From: Bacteroidota bacterium
GTDB taxonomy: Bacteria > Bacteroidota > Bacteroidia > JABDFU01
DNA length: 62,462 bases
Reading direction: 5' to 3'
Assembly: GCA_013286655.1 (NCBI GenBank)
Contig: JABDFG010000009.1
Coordinates: forward strand, 1 to 62,462
The notes beneath the pieces were generated by a model. It was not told where the DNA came from. It searched no databases and worked only from the letters and a program-made list of their open reading frames with translations. Positions within the stretch are counted from its first letter, which is position 1; the number at the start of each line of letters is the position of its first letter. Shown here one piece after another: positions 26,292-34,503 of this stretch. A program made the translations under genes and the position numbers.

Positions 26292-26726
26292 ATGGCAAAA
26301 ACATCAATTTATCTCAATTTTCAAGGCAACACAGAAGAAGCCTTCAACACTTACAAAAAAATATTTAAAACTGAATTTGTCGGTCAAATCTTCCGAATGA
26401 AGGATATGCCACCATCGCCTGGTGCTCCCAAGCTTTCTGAAAATGAAACGAACAGAATCATGAATATTGCTCTGCCAATTTTGGGCGGTACCATTATTAT
26501 GGGAACGGATATGCTGGAATCTATGGGACATAAACTAAAGGTTGGTAACAACACCACTATTAACCTGGAGGCTGACAGCAAAGAAGAAGTTGATCGCTTA
26601 TACAAAGCACTTTCAGAAGGTGGTTCAGAAATGAATGCTCCTATGGATATGCCCTGGGGTTACTGGGGTGTTTGCCTTGACCGCTTTAGCATCCGCTGGA
26701 TGTTCAACTGTATGAAACCCATGTAA
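26292..26726 (+). CDS. VOC family protein (PhnB-like)
   Basis: This is a 144-aa PhnB/3-demethylubiquinone-type VOC protein. Visible family segments are IYLNFQGNTEEAFNTYKKIF, LPILGGTIIMGTDMLE, TINLEADSKEEVDRLYKALS and MPWGYWGVCLDRFSIRWMFN. These dimeric proteins often lack known activity. It is likely transcribed with the preceding VOC gene. Confidence 0.87.
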   Translation: MAKTSIYLNFQGNTEEAFNTYKKIFKTEFVGQIFRMKDMPPSPGAPKLSENETNRIMNIALPILGGTIIMGTDMLESMGHKLKVGNNTTINLEADSKEEVDRLYKALSEGGSEMNAPMDMPWGYWGVCLDRFSIRWMFNCMKPM

Positions 26727-26893
26727 AAATAGCTACACTGAACTTGACTAAAACAATCGCCGAAGGTGTGGTACATGAAGCCCATATAGAGTGACTACTC
26801 TCGAAGGAAAGCACAGGCCATGCTGTTGGCCTGGTTGTCCACATACATAGGAGACCAAATGCAAAAAAAAATGAATACCTGCTATGTTATTTT

Positions 26894-27139
26894 TTGGCTT
26901 CCGCCGAAATTGCAATTGCTTATTTATCTTTTTTTAGCAGAAATATTAAAGATGGCCAGACCTTACGACTGGTCTGTTTCACCATAATTGTCTTCCATTC
27001 AGTAACCGGCATACTTGAACTTTACGCTTATACACAAGGAGTAAGTGTGAAAATATTGGGAAATATCGCCCTCCGAATAATTGTTACAGCTTTGTTCTTT
27101 TACTATGGAATTTATAGACCTTCAAAACTAAACGTTTAA
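26894..27139 (+). CDS. Small membrane protein, probably 5'-truncated
   Basis: The frame has three hydrophobic segments (EIAIAYLSFFS, LVCFTIIVFHSVTGILELY and LRIIVTALFFYYGIY) resembling the C-terminal two-thirds of a roughly 125-aa membrane protein common in these accessory clusters. The frame stays open upstream to 26795 with NEYLLCYFLASAE, but it has no ATG or GTG; the only nearby start is the TTG at 26894. It is therefore probably the remnant of a longer gene. It is 10 bp before the monooxygenase-like gene. Confidence 0.45.
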   Translation: MASAEIAIAYLSFFSRNIKDGQTLRLVCFTIIVFHSVTGILELYAYTQGVSVKILGNIALRIIVTALFFYYGIYRPSKLNV

Positions 27140-27149
27140 ACAAATCGAA

Positions 27150-27458
27150 ATGGAATACAAAGTAATCGCAATATTCAAACTGCAACCAAATACGGCAGAC
27201 CAGGAAATCGAACGTTGCAAAAGCCCTGAAAGCTTACTTAACACACTTAAAACCTTCGCAGGTTTCGTTGCTTATGAAGTGGTTAAAATCAGTGAGGATA
27301 GCACCATGACTATACAAACCTGGGAAACCAAAGAACACTTTCAAAGTGCAATGGCCAAAGCGATGGGTGCACATTCGGCTAAAATTCAAACCAGGGAAAA
27401 CCTTGTTATATCTTATCAGGGTTATTCAGGCGAAATTGTCTTGGAAAATAGTTTATAA
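27150..27458 (+). CDS. Antibiotic biosynthesis monooxygenase (ABM) domain protein
   Basis: This is a 102-aa dimeric alpha/beta-barrel (ABM/YgiN-like) protein. It begins EYKVIAIFKLQPNTADQE, has GFVAYEVVKISEDSTMTIQTWETKEHFQSAMA (in parts) and lies just downstream of the small membrane gene. Members act on quinols or as simple ligand binders. It converges with 27470 with 11 bp between stops. Confidence 0.8.
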   Translation: MEYKVIAIFKLQPNTADQEIERCKSPESLLNTLKTFAGFVAYEVVKISEDSTMTIQTWETKEHFQSAMAKAMGAHSAKIQTRENLVISYQGYSGEIVLENSL

Positions 27459-27469
27459 TAATGAAAAAT

Positions 27470-27997
27470 TTATGGGCAAGTAATCGCTATAGCCGTAATT
27501 ACACCAGTATTACTTACAGTTATTTGCCAACAATTGCCATTAGGCGAAGAAAGGATCATTCCCTGTCCCGGTGTTTTAGAATATACAGCGCCAGTTGATT
27601 GTGAATACAATGCATAGGGCACTGATAACATTTCCGATATTCCCATTAACGCAAAATTGCTGCCACCGTTTGGGTCGAATTCTATTTTTATAAAATAGGG
27701 GCCATTACTCCAGTTAATTGCAGACATACTTCCCTTAATAACCGCCCCTTTTCCAATATCTAAAGTAGCTAAGCCAAACTGGTTTGTGGTTGCTGTATCG
27801 GTTTCTTTATAAACTACAGGGCCTGACACATTGCCTTGTACTATACTCATTCTGAACGATACACTTCTATTCACTATGTTATTTCCTGAAGCATCTTTTG
27901 CTTTAGTTTGATACTTGAATGATTGAGGTGCCTGCCCGAATATAGAAGTGCACGATAATAATAGAAGTGCCGAAATAAACGCCAAATGTTTTTTCAT
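27470..27997 (-). CDS. Secreted protein with Chitinophaga-type N-terminal domain
   Basis: The protein is 175 aa with a signal peptide (KHLAFISALLLLSCTSIFG). A beta-sandwich domain follows: APQSFKYQTKAKDASGNN, SFRMSIVQGNVSGPVVYKET, QFGLATLDIGKGAV and YFIKIEFDPNGGSNF. That domain usually stands at the N-terminus of larger surface or tail-fibre-like proteins, so this may be a short version. There is no T9SS C-terminal domain. Its role is unknown. Confidence 0.65.
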   Translation of the reverse strand: MKKHLAFISALLLLSCTSIFGQAPQSFKYQTKAKDASGNNIVNRSVSFRMSIVQGNVSGPVVYKETDTATTNQFGLATLDIGKGAVIKGSMSAINWSNGPYFIKIEFDPNGGSNFALMGISEMLSVPYALYSQSTGAVYSKTPGQGMILSSPNGNCWQITVSNTGVITAIAITCP

Positions 27998-28017
27998 AGG
28001 TGAATTATTAAATGTTT

Positions 28018-29247
28018 TTAATCTATTTTCTGTATTTTAAATACTTTTACTCTGTTCCCGTCCTTGTCATAAACTTCCAAAATATAAATTTCATCCGAAA
28101 GATTGCTTAAATCTATCTGACCTTGTCCATTTTCAAAAGATTGTTCATAAACAATGTTGCCCTGTAAATCAATTACCTTAGTATGAATAGGATCACTAAC
28201 GTCGCTCTTAATATTTAACAATGAAGTGACCGGGTTAGGACCTGCTGATATATTAATTGTTGGCTGAGCTAACTCATCAACAACTGACACTACCGAATAC
28301 GATCCTTGTTGAAACCCTTGTGTGAGGGTATTGCTGGTGTCTGAAACCGTCTCTGAAATAAGCTCCCCCATTGTCCAACTTAAGGAACCGACACTGTTTT
28401 TGTAGTAGCCTCCGGTTGTTGTTACAACATCAGGTTTCAGTGTACCGGTACTATTTCCATACGCTGGGTCATCACTTAATAAGTTATTTAACTTTAAATT
28501 TTTCATAGCAGAAGTATGGAATGAAAAAAGATAAGTATCGTTAAATGCTTTCTCAAGTTTTTTTGCACTACTAAGATCATCGCATTCATTAATTGCGATT
28601 GCTGTTTTGCGTGCAACTAACTCCACTTCTTTATTCTTTGCATTCGCAAACCTGTCGGCGCACCTGTCAAGCCGGTCAGCCATATTGGCAATTTCCTCTT
28701 TGGTTTTTCCATTGAAATTGTAACCTTTGTATTTCTTTATACCACTTCGTATTGCCGAGAACAATAAAACAGAACCTGCACCAGCTAAAAAGGCAAGCAT
28801 AAGGTTTTCATATTCCTTACTCCTTATAGGGCCGGGAATGCCACCTGCTTTTTCATTCCCCAGGGACGGTGTATTGATTCCCTCGTGCTTAACTTTGTCT
28901 ATATTATTATTTACTTTTTCAAGTGAATCTATCGCTTTATTGTGCCGGGCTTCTGAAAGTATTCCATTATTAATCGGCTGTTTATTTTCTATCCTAACCC
29001 GCACAGAGTTTTTAGCTTTTTCTGTAATAGTTTTATTACGTGTAGTCAGAGAGGAATTATCAAGAGTATTCTTTGGTAAATTTCTTGATATGTACTTCCC
29101 TGCTAAATGAGATCTAACGTATAAGGCACTTCCCTTTTGAATAAAATACCCCGGTAGGTAACGTCTTTTCTGAACATCACAGGAAACCGGTAATATGCAT
29201 ATTAGTATGCATAATAGAAAATAGCGGATAGTCCTATTCCTTTGCAT
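28018..29247 (-). CDS. T9SS type A sorting-domain protein with internal membrane helix
   Basis: The protein is 409 aa. The N-terminus has a lipobox-like LPVSC and CDVQKRRYLPGYFIQK. A membrane segment lies at about residues 152-168 (LAFLAGAGSVLLFSAI). The second half is the standard Bacteroidota secreted ending: GGYYKNSVGSLSWTMGELIS, TLTQGFQQGSY, then a type IX secretion C-terminal domain (ISAGPNPVTSLLNIK to YILEVYDKDGNRVKVFKIQK). A cytoplasmic-looking middle with a membrane helix and a T9SS signal in one chain is odd and suggests a gene fusion. Confidence 0.65.
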   Translation of the reverse strand: MQRNRTIRYFLLCILICILPVSCDVQKRRYLPGYFIQKGSALYVRSHLAGKYISRNLPKNTLDNSSLTTRNKTITEKAKNSVRVRIENKQPINNGILSEARHNKAIDSLEKVNNNIDKVKHEGINTPSLGNEKAGGIPGPIRSKEYENLMLAFLAGAGSVLLFSAIRSGIKKYKGYNFNGKTKEEIANMADRLDRCADRFANAKNKEVELVARKTAIAINECDDLSSAKKLEKAFNDTYLFSFHTSAMKNLKLNNLLSDDPAYGNSTGTLKPDVVTTTGGYYKNSVGSLSWTMGELISETVSDTSNTLTQGFQQGSYSVVSVVDELAQPTINISAGPNPVTSLLNIKSDVSDPIHTKVIDLQGNIVYEQSFENGQGQIDLSNLSDEIYILEVYDKDGNRVKVFKIQKID

Positions 29248-29337
29248 TTTTTAAAATTGACCTATTGACCTATAGAAGACAGGCTCCAGTGTGCAAAAAA
29301 CGCAAATGTATCATTTAATTTCAATCAATGCTTTTTA

Positions 29338-30501
29338 TTACCCATCTTCTTTTCTGTAGGCAAAATAACCACGTGTAAACTCTTTCAATTCTTCATTCCT
29401 GGTATTCCATTCCCATGGCCCATTTTTAGATTTTTTCAAATCTTTATATGGGTCGTATTTTAATACTTCGAGATTTTTCTCCCTTTCTGCATACTTACGA
29501 TTTGCAACCTCTCCATGCCATAAATGTAGAACAGTACCCTGAACATAAGAGACCTTCCCCTTCACCTCTTTGTACATAGATTTACACCAGTCCAGGTAGT
29601 GATCATAAAAATTATTGTTTGAGCCCATAATTCTATTTATACATCCTGTATCCCAGTCACCACAAAAAGAATGTGCCATAACGTGATCTGCCGTTCCCCC
29701 TATACAAACATCATATAATCCATGTTTTTCAAGAATGCTTCTTTGAGCTGCCCAGGCAAAACCTGTATGCCCGTGATTAGCGAAATTTCCCATAGTTAAA
29801 ACGTTAGGGTGGTTCTTATAAATGTATCCAAAACCCGAATACCAGTCTCCTATCCCTTTGAAACTTAAAACGTCTTTAGGCAATCTAACAGCAAATTCAA
29901 AAGGTTGGATCACCTTATATTCGTCCAACGCTATGGAAGTATCAACTGCCCATTCAGGGTTTTCAAATAGTATATCGCAATCTACCCACGCAACCTTTTT
30001 ACAATTGGCCGGTAATAGTTTTATTGCATGGTTCAATAATCGTTCTTTTTGCCACATTACATCTTTTGCCCTAATTTGCATAACGTTTTTCGACGCAGGC
30101 AATTCAAACGGGTCACTTCCAAAAGCGCATTCAATTATAAGATAGTTTAAATTTGACTTATTTATCTTTTCAATAAAGGTTTCATAATTATACCTTTTAG
30201 TTTTATATTTTTCCGAATTATAATAGGAACTTAGTATCCATAAATCATCAACATAAGTGTATCGTTCAGCGCCTGCAATTTCAATTGTTGATTGATTTCT
30301 AATATCAACCAAGGCATTGTACTTATCTATTTTCAGGTCGACACTTTCAAATGATGACACATTGAGTAGTTTTTCTTTTAGCTTTTGTGAAACCCCTGGT
30401 GGAGAAGGGAACGAATCATTTACTGGTTTAAGGCACACAGCTTCCTGTCTCTTTTTAAAAGGCAAGAATTGACCTTCATATTTGCAACAGAGACAGAACA
30501 T
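29338..30501 (-). CDS. GT-A-like glycosyltransferase-type protein
   Basis: The protein is 387 aa. A GT-A-like core is suggested by YTYVDDLWILSSYYN, KVAWVDCDILFENPEW (a DxD-type motif, about residues 174-176), GFAWAAQRSILEKHGLYD and GGTADHVMAHSFCGDWDTG. VLHLWHGEVANRKY comes near the end, and its His could be the last metal ligand. Such genes occur in phage and polysaccharide loci. The first residues MFCLCCKYEGQ are Cys-rich and have no signal peptide. The donor and acceptor are unknown. Confidence 0.6.
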   Translation of the reverse strand: MFCLCCKYEGQFLPFKKRQEAVCLKPVNDSFPSPPGVSQKLKEKLLNVSSFESVDLKIDKYNALVDIRNQSTIEIAGAERYTYVDDLWILSSYYNSEKYKTKRYNYETFIEKINKSNLNYLIIECAFGSDPFELPASKNVMQIRAKDVMWQKERLLNHAIKLLPANCKKVAWVDCDILFENPEWAVDTSIALDEYKVIQPFEFAVRLPKDVLSFKGIGDWYSGFGYIYKNHPNVLTMGNFANHGHTGFAWAAQRSILEKHGLYDVCIGGTADHVMAHSFCGDWDTGCINRIMGSNNNFYDHYLDWCKSMYKEVKGKVSYVQGTVLHLWHGEVANRKYAEREKNLEVLKYDPYKDLKKSKNGPWEWNTRNEELKEFTRGYFAYRKEDG

Positions 30502-30811
30502 AATAATGATTATTAATGGCCGCTAATTTAAAATTATAAATGAAGTTTCCCTTATTCGGTCACAATTGGCAGAAATATTCCTGATGAGGTGCTCCTCAGC
30601 AGAGCTCATTTCCGTTTTTCCCTGCATCGCAAATGTAAAGCATATTCAGGATTAAAATTAAAGTGTTAATTAATGGCAGGATTATTAACCCCAAAGTGTC
30701 AACTAAGGCAGGACGAGTCAAAAGTAGTCCGACTGAAACATGCCCTTCACCTGAAACATAAACGAAGGAGCCAGTTTGCAGGGCAAGCACGGGTTAGCAA
30801 CTATCAAAAAA

Positions 30812-30836
30812 AGACCCCGCCTTTAAAGCGGGGTCT
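30812..30836 (-). terminator. Minus-strand rho-independent terminator
   Basis: AGACCCCGC pairs with GCGGGGTCT around a 7-nt loop. On the minus strand it is followed by seven T. It lies 17 nt before the tRNA-Glu-like fragment at 30854, the same distance as the terminator of the intact tRNA-Glu at 61834-61860. Confidence 0.75.
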
Positions 30837-30850
30837 AAGAAAACAAAGAG

Positions 30851-30867
30851 TTTGTAGCCCATAGGGG
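30851..30867 (-). other. tRNA-Glu 3'-end-like fragment (candidate att scar 1)
   Basis: TTTGTAGCCCATAGGGG matches 16 of 17 bases of the 3' end of the tRNA-Glu gene at 61875-61891. The match stops where the T-arm would continue. It is in the same orientation as the intact gene and is preceded by a terminator. This is best read as the left scar of integration into a tRNA 3' end. Confidence 0.5.
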
Positions 30868-30965
30868 TTTCTACCGATTTGAAATAACTAACTAATATCC
30901 AAATACTTGCGGAGGCTATTTTTTGATACCCGAAGCAAACCTGAAACATTTATACCGAGAATTAG

Positions 30966-31006
30966 AAACATGTACTCCGTAGAGACATCTCTTTAAAACA
31001 TGTACT
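30966..31006. promoter_or_regulatory. Paired direct repeats upstream of the Fic gene
   Basis: AAACATGTACT occurs at 30966-30976 and 30996-31006, exactly 30 bp apart. Each copy contains the palindrome ACATGT. They lie just before the -7 box at 31015, so they are a candidate operator. Confidence 0.5.
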
Positions 31007-31014
31007 ATTTTTTG

Positions 31015-31022
31015 TATTTTTG
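31015..31022 (+). promoter_or_regulatory. -7 promoter box of the Fic gene
   Basis: TATTTTTG matches TAnnTTTG and is 17 bp before the ATG at 31040. The second ACATGTACT repeat ends 8 bp upstream, so bound protein would overlap the promoter. Confidence 0.5.
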
Positions 31023-31039
31023 CGACATATTAATAAACG

Positions 31040-32122
31040 ATGGACGCCAGCAAACCATATAACAAATTGCCACTACTTCCGCCGAAAGCTGATATAGAAA
31101 CGAAACAAATACTACAAAAAGCGATAAGAGCTAACAAAGCTTTGGCTGAACTAAAAGCATTTGCCAATATTATTCCAAACCAGGGGATTTTAATAAATAG
31201 CCTTACTCTGAAAGAAGCAAAGGACAGTTCTGAAATCGAAAATATTATTACAACCCATGATGAACTTTTTAAAGCGTTCTCTACTCATATAACCAGCAAT
31301 ATTTCACCTGCTACAAAAGAAGTTCTAGCTTACCGCGAAGCCCTCTGGTTTGGCTATGAGCACATAAAGAAAAAATCATTTCTTAATACCAATGCCGTTA
31401 TTAAAATCCAGGAATTGATTGTTGAAAACAAAGCAGGCATAAGAAAACAGCCTGGCACTGTTTTAAAAAATGATAAAACGGGCGAAGTAATTTACACTCC
31501 TCCTTCAGGCATTGATGTAATAGAAGGTATTTTAAAAAATTTAGAGGAGTATATCCACGATGACATGGATACTACAGACCCTTTAATACGGATGGCAGTT
31601 ATTCATTACCAGTTTGAATCTATTCACCCGTTCTATGACGGTAATGGAAGAACGGGCAGGATATTGAATGTCCTGTACCTTATTCTGGCTGAATTATTGG
31701 ATTTGCCCGTACTTTACCTAAGTTCATATATCATCAAACATAAATCAGCGTATTATAAATTATTACAGGAAGTGCGGACAGAAAAAAATTGGGAGGGCTG
31801 GATACTGTATATGCTCGACTGCGTTGAACAAACGTCAAATGATACCACACATAAAATCAAACAGATAAAAAAACTATTTGATGAAACCGCAGGTAAGGTT
31901 AAAAATAAATTGCCAAAAATTTACACTAAAGAATTGATTGAAGTAATTTTTCGACAGCCTTATTGCACAATCGGTCATTTGGTCGAAAATAAAATTGTGG
32001 CTCGTCAAGCCGCCGGGAGATACTTAGGTCAGCTGGAAGAAATTGGAATTCTGGAAAGTAAAAAAACAGGCAGGGATATATTATACATCAATACCAGTTT
32101 ATACAGCTTATTAAAAAACTAA
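31040..32122 (+). CDS. Fic family protein (AMP-transferase type)
   Basis: This is a 360-aa Fic/DOC protein. The catalytic motif HPFYDGNGRTGR is complete (about residues 196-207). An N-terminal Fic_N region has SSEIENI at about 63-69, which fits the inhibitory-helix motif (S/T)xxxE(G/N) of class II Fic proteins that self-inhibit AMPylation. The C-terminal 80 residues look like a winged-helix (CTIGHLVENKIVARQAAGRYL). This is the standard Bacteroidota Fic-wHTH layout. The gene stands alone behind its own promoter with paired repeats. The target is unknown. Confidence 0.9.
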   Translation: MDASKPYNKLPLLPPKADIETKQILQKAIRANKALAELKAFANIIPNQGILINSLTLKEAKDSSEIENIITTHDELFKAFSTHITSNISPATKEVLAYREALWFGYEHIKKKSFLNTNAVIKIQELIVENKAGIRKQPGTVLKNDKTGEVIYTPPSGIDVIEGILKNLEEYIHDDMDTTDPLIRMAVIHYQFESIHPFYDGNGRTGRILNVLYLILAELLDLPVLYLSSYIIKHKSAYYKLLQEVRTEKNWEGWILYMLDCVEQTSNDTTHKIKQIKKLFDETAGKVKNKLPKIYTKELIEVIFRQPYCTIGHLVENKIVARQAAGRYLGQLEEIGILESKKTGRDILYINTSLYSLLKN

Positions 32123-32227
32123 AACCTGCAAGCCCCAGGTATAAGATAAAAGACATTATTTCCACTGACCTGGATTACCTATCTAGGCACATTTTAAAGA
32201 TGGCTAATATTGTGACCATAAGTTTGT

Positions 32228-33103
32228 TCAATCAGTTCTTTCAATTTGGAAATATTGTCTGCAATACATGACATAACCATACGTTTTATTGCCAATTTTC
32301 CTGATTAATTTGGGGAAAATAACCAACAGCAAATTCCAGGGGAAAAAAAGTGGTAATTTTTTACCAATTCTATCAGCTTCATCAAGAATGAGGAGATTTT
32401 CACTCACCCTCCAGCCCTGGCGGCTAAAAAAGCTTAATGGTTCTTCAACCTGAAACTGTAAAAGAACATTCTGTAATTTTTTTTGTAAAGCTTTGGTTCC
32501 ACGGTTTTTTCTTAACTTACCCCTGCTATAATCCTGGATCCAGTAATGGAATGGGGGAATACTAAACAGATCTTCTGAAAGTTTGGCGGCCTGTTGATTG
32601 GTTAAGTAGCCAATTACTCCTTCTGTAATAATCAGTGCACTTTTTGTTTTATTTCCAAGTTGTTTAAAAAGCTCTTTTCTATCAATATCCTGAGAAAGAT
32701 CGAAAGAAATTCTTTCCAGGTGACAGCATGGATTTTCAGCCTTTAAAATTTCATTTTTGTAATCAATGATATTTTTAAAATCAACCTCAATCCATATCAG
32801 GCCAGAAGGTAAATTCATCCTGTATGGTCTGGTATCAAGTCCTGCACCCAGGTTAATAACCGTATCAATACCTTTAGAAACAGCTATTTCTACAAGACGG
32901 TCAATAGCGCAGGTCCTGACGATCATGGCAAAAGCCATTGATTCGGTATGGGGAGTAGTTGCGACCATCTCAAATCCTTTTTCCCCAGCCAGTTTTTCAG
33001 CTAACTGATCATTAATTACAGGATGGCTGCTTTTGGTCTCTTTTGCTCTGTAAGCTGCAATCCAGAGAGCGGTATCAGAAATATGATTAATAGAATTTTC
33101 CAT
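32228..33103 (-). CDS. Class I SAM-dependent methyltransferase (LCMT/Ppm1-like)
   Basis: This is a 291-aa methyltransferase of the leucine carboxyl methyltransferase-like family. SAM-binding segments are TVINLGAGLDTRPYRM and WIEVDFKNIIDYK, followed by ALIITEGVIGYLT. The N-terminal region NHISDTALWIAAYRAKET and HTESMAFAMIVRT are family features. Bacterial members often methylate small molecules such as polyketide or toxin carboxylates. It is convergent with the Fic gene. Confidence 0.85.
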   Translation of the reverse strand: MENSINHISDTALWIAAYRAKETKSSHPVINDQLAEKLAGEKGFEMVATTPHTESMAFAMIVRTCAIDRLVEIAVSKGIDTVINLGAGLDTRPYRMNLPSGLIWIEVDFKNIIDYKNEILKAENPCCHLERISFDLSQDIDRKELFKQLGNKTKSALIITEGVIGYLTNQQAAKLSEDLFSIPPFHYWIQDYSRGKLRKNRGTKALQKKLQNVLLQFQVEEPLSFFSRQGWRVSENLLILDEADRIGKKLPLFFPWNLLLVIFPKLIRKIGNKTYGYVMYCRQYFQIERTD

Positions 33104-33292
33104 TTATTTCAGTTTTCCAATATTTATCAAAACCCAATAATAATAATTTTTTTTTATTAGAGACTATATCGAATAAGATACTAAGGGTATACAGTATAAA
33201 CTCGCAGTGATAAGCGAGTAATTTGACAGGATGATGGAGTGTTGCCTAACGAGGATTCCATTTTCTACTTCAATAAAATAAATATAGAAATA

Positions 33293-33324
33293 TTTGCGGA
33301 ACCGAATAGTTACACATACATTTG
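33293..33324 (+). promoter_or_regulatory. Promoter of the first ArsR-SRPBCC pair
   Basis: TTTG (33293-33296) and TACATTTG (33317-33324) are separated by 20 nt, a perfect Bacteroidota promoter. The predicted start is near 33330, with the ATG at 33356. Confidence 0.7.
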
Positions 33325-33341
33325 TAACCGAATAGTTACAC
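33300..33341. promoter_or_regulatory. Direct-repeat operator of the first ArsR regulator
   Basis: AACCGAATAGTTACAC occurs twice without change, at 33300-33315 and 33326-33341. The first copy fills the promoter spacer and the second covers the transcription start. The second copy also forms the inverted repeat GTAAC-N6-GTTAC. This is the expected layout for autorepression by the ArsR-type gene that follows. Confidence 0.7.
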
Positions 33342-33355
33342 TAATAAATAAAATA

Positions 33356-33703
33356 ATGAGAAGAGATGTATTCCAGGCCATTGCAGACCCAACACGCAGA
33401 GAGATAATCAACCTTATTACTCATAAGTCCCTAAACTTAAATTCTGTTGCCGAAAATTTTGACATAAGTAGGCCAGCCATATCAAAACACATTAAAATTC
33501 TTACCGAATGTGGATTAGTAGTTATTAAACAGACAGGCCGGGAGCGTTTTTGTGAGGCACGTCTTGAAAAACTGAACGAAGTGTCAGATTGGATTGAGCA
33601 ATATCGAAAATTCTGGGATTCGAAACTTGATGCGTTGGAAGCTTACTTAGATCAATTACAAACTAAAACAAAAAAACATGTTAAAGGAAAAAGAAAGCAC
33701 TAA
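33356..33703 (+). CDS. ArsR-family winged-helix regulator (SdpR-like)
   Basis: This is a 115-aa regulator with the opening RRDVFQAIADPTRREIINLI typical of the ArsR/SdpR type that is paired with AHSA1-like genes. The recognition helix is FDISRPAISKHIKILTECGL and the wing is VVIKQTGRERFCEA. The open frame reaches back to 33239, but the promoter and repeats lie there, so the ATG at 33356 is chosen. It overlaps the SRPBCC gene by 26 bp. No metal-binding cysteine motif is seen. Confidence 0.88.
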   Translation: MRRDVFQAIADPTRREIINLITHKSLNLNSVAENFDISRPAISKHIKILTECGLVVIKQTGRERFCEARLEKLNEVSDWIEQYRKFWDSKLDALEAYLDQLQTKTKKHVKGKRKH

Positions 33704-34154
33704 AGACATTAAAGAGAAGGAATTGGTCATAAACAGGCTTTTAAATGCCCCCAGGGAGCTTGTATGGAAAGCCTGGACCGATCCTGAACAAGTAGCAAAA
33801 TGGTGGGGACCAACTAATTTTACAATCCCCCTTTGTGAGATGGATGTTAAGCCGGGCGGATCTATACTAATTCACATGAAAGCTCCGGACGGGACGATTT
33901 ATCCCATGAATGGCATTTATAAAGAACTGGTTAAACCTGAACGAATTGTTTTTGTCGGCGCGGCTCTTGATGCCAATGGGAATGCCCTCTTTGAACAGGT
34001 CACCAGTATCTTGTTTGAAAAGGAAGGAAACAAAACCAAACTCAGTATTAAGGTAACATTCTCCAAAGTTAAACCGGAGGCGGCAGGACATCTTGCCGGC
34101 GCCGAAGTCGGTTGGAATCAAATGCTGGATAAACTTCTGGCTTATGTCCAATAA
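33678..34154 (+). CDS. SRPBCC (AHSA1-like) protein, partner of ArsR
   Basis: This is a 158-aa START/AHSA1 domain protein: ELVINRLLNAPRELVWKAWT, QVAKWWGPTNFTIP, DGTIYPMNGIYKELVKPERI and EVGWNQMLDKLLAYVQ. It overlaps the ArsR gene by 26 bp, so the two are translated together. Members bind hydrophobic ligands; here it is presumably the effector whose level the repressor controls. Confidence 0.9.
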   Translation: MLKEKESTKDIKEKELVINRLLNAPRELVWKAWTDPEQVAKWWGPTNFTIPLCEMDVKPGGSILIHMKAPDGTIYPMNGIYKELVKPERIVFVGAALDANGNALFEQVTSILFEKEGNKTKLSIKVTFSKVKPEAAGHLAGAEVGWNQMLDKLLAYVQ

Positions 34155-34189
34155 TGGAACATAAATTAATTAGCAATAATAAAACAAAC

Positions 34190-34273
34190 ATGACTACGGA
34201 AAACAAAAACGTAAAGACAACAAAAATTCTCTACTGGATATTTACAATTCTAATTTCAGGTTTTGGGTATTAA
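34190..34273 (+). pseudogene. DoxX-like membrane protein, N-terminal fragment
   Basis: The 27-residue frame TTENKNVKTTKILYWIFTIL followed by ISGFGY and a stop looks like the first helix of a DoxX-like protein, which often follows ArsR-SRPBCC pairs. The remaining ~100 residues are missing. A 3' deletion is the likely cause. Confidence 0.45.
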
Positions 34274-34313
34274 TAATCTTTAGTTCAAAATAAAACCTTT
34301 AAATCCTCTACTC

Positions 34314-34421
34314 ATGTCATTTCAAGCATACATTGATAACATAAAAGCCAAAACCGGTAAAAAGCCCGAGGATTTTAAGAAAATAGCTGAGAAGAAAGGT
34401 TTACTCAAACCTGGTGCTTAG
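34314..34421 (+). pseudogene. DUF4287-like fragment, truncated at 35 residues
   Basis: SFQAYIDNIKAKTGKKPEDF and KKIAEKKGLLKPGA match the start of DUF4287 proteins, which normally continue with a KAGEI-type segment and more than 30 further residues. Here a TAG follows at 34419. It is next to the DoxX fragment, suggesting one deletion scar region. A functional short peptide cannot be excluded. Confidence 0.5.
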
Positions 34422-34503
34422 AGCAAACCATGTGCCCCAAAATATTCCTGTTACCAGAAGTAAAAGAAATTGAGCTGAGAATTGAACAACTTTTAGTTTC
34501 ATG

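Noticed and set aside
30596-30864. Short frames on both strands (64 and 63 aa)
   Set aside because: They overlap, have no homology features, and the right one runs through a terminator and the tRNA-like fragment.
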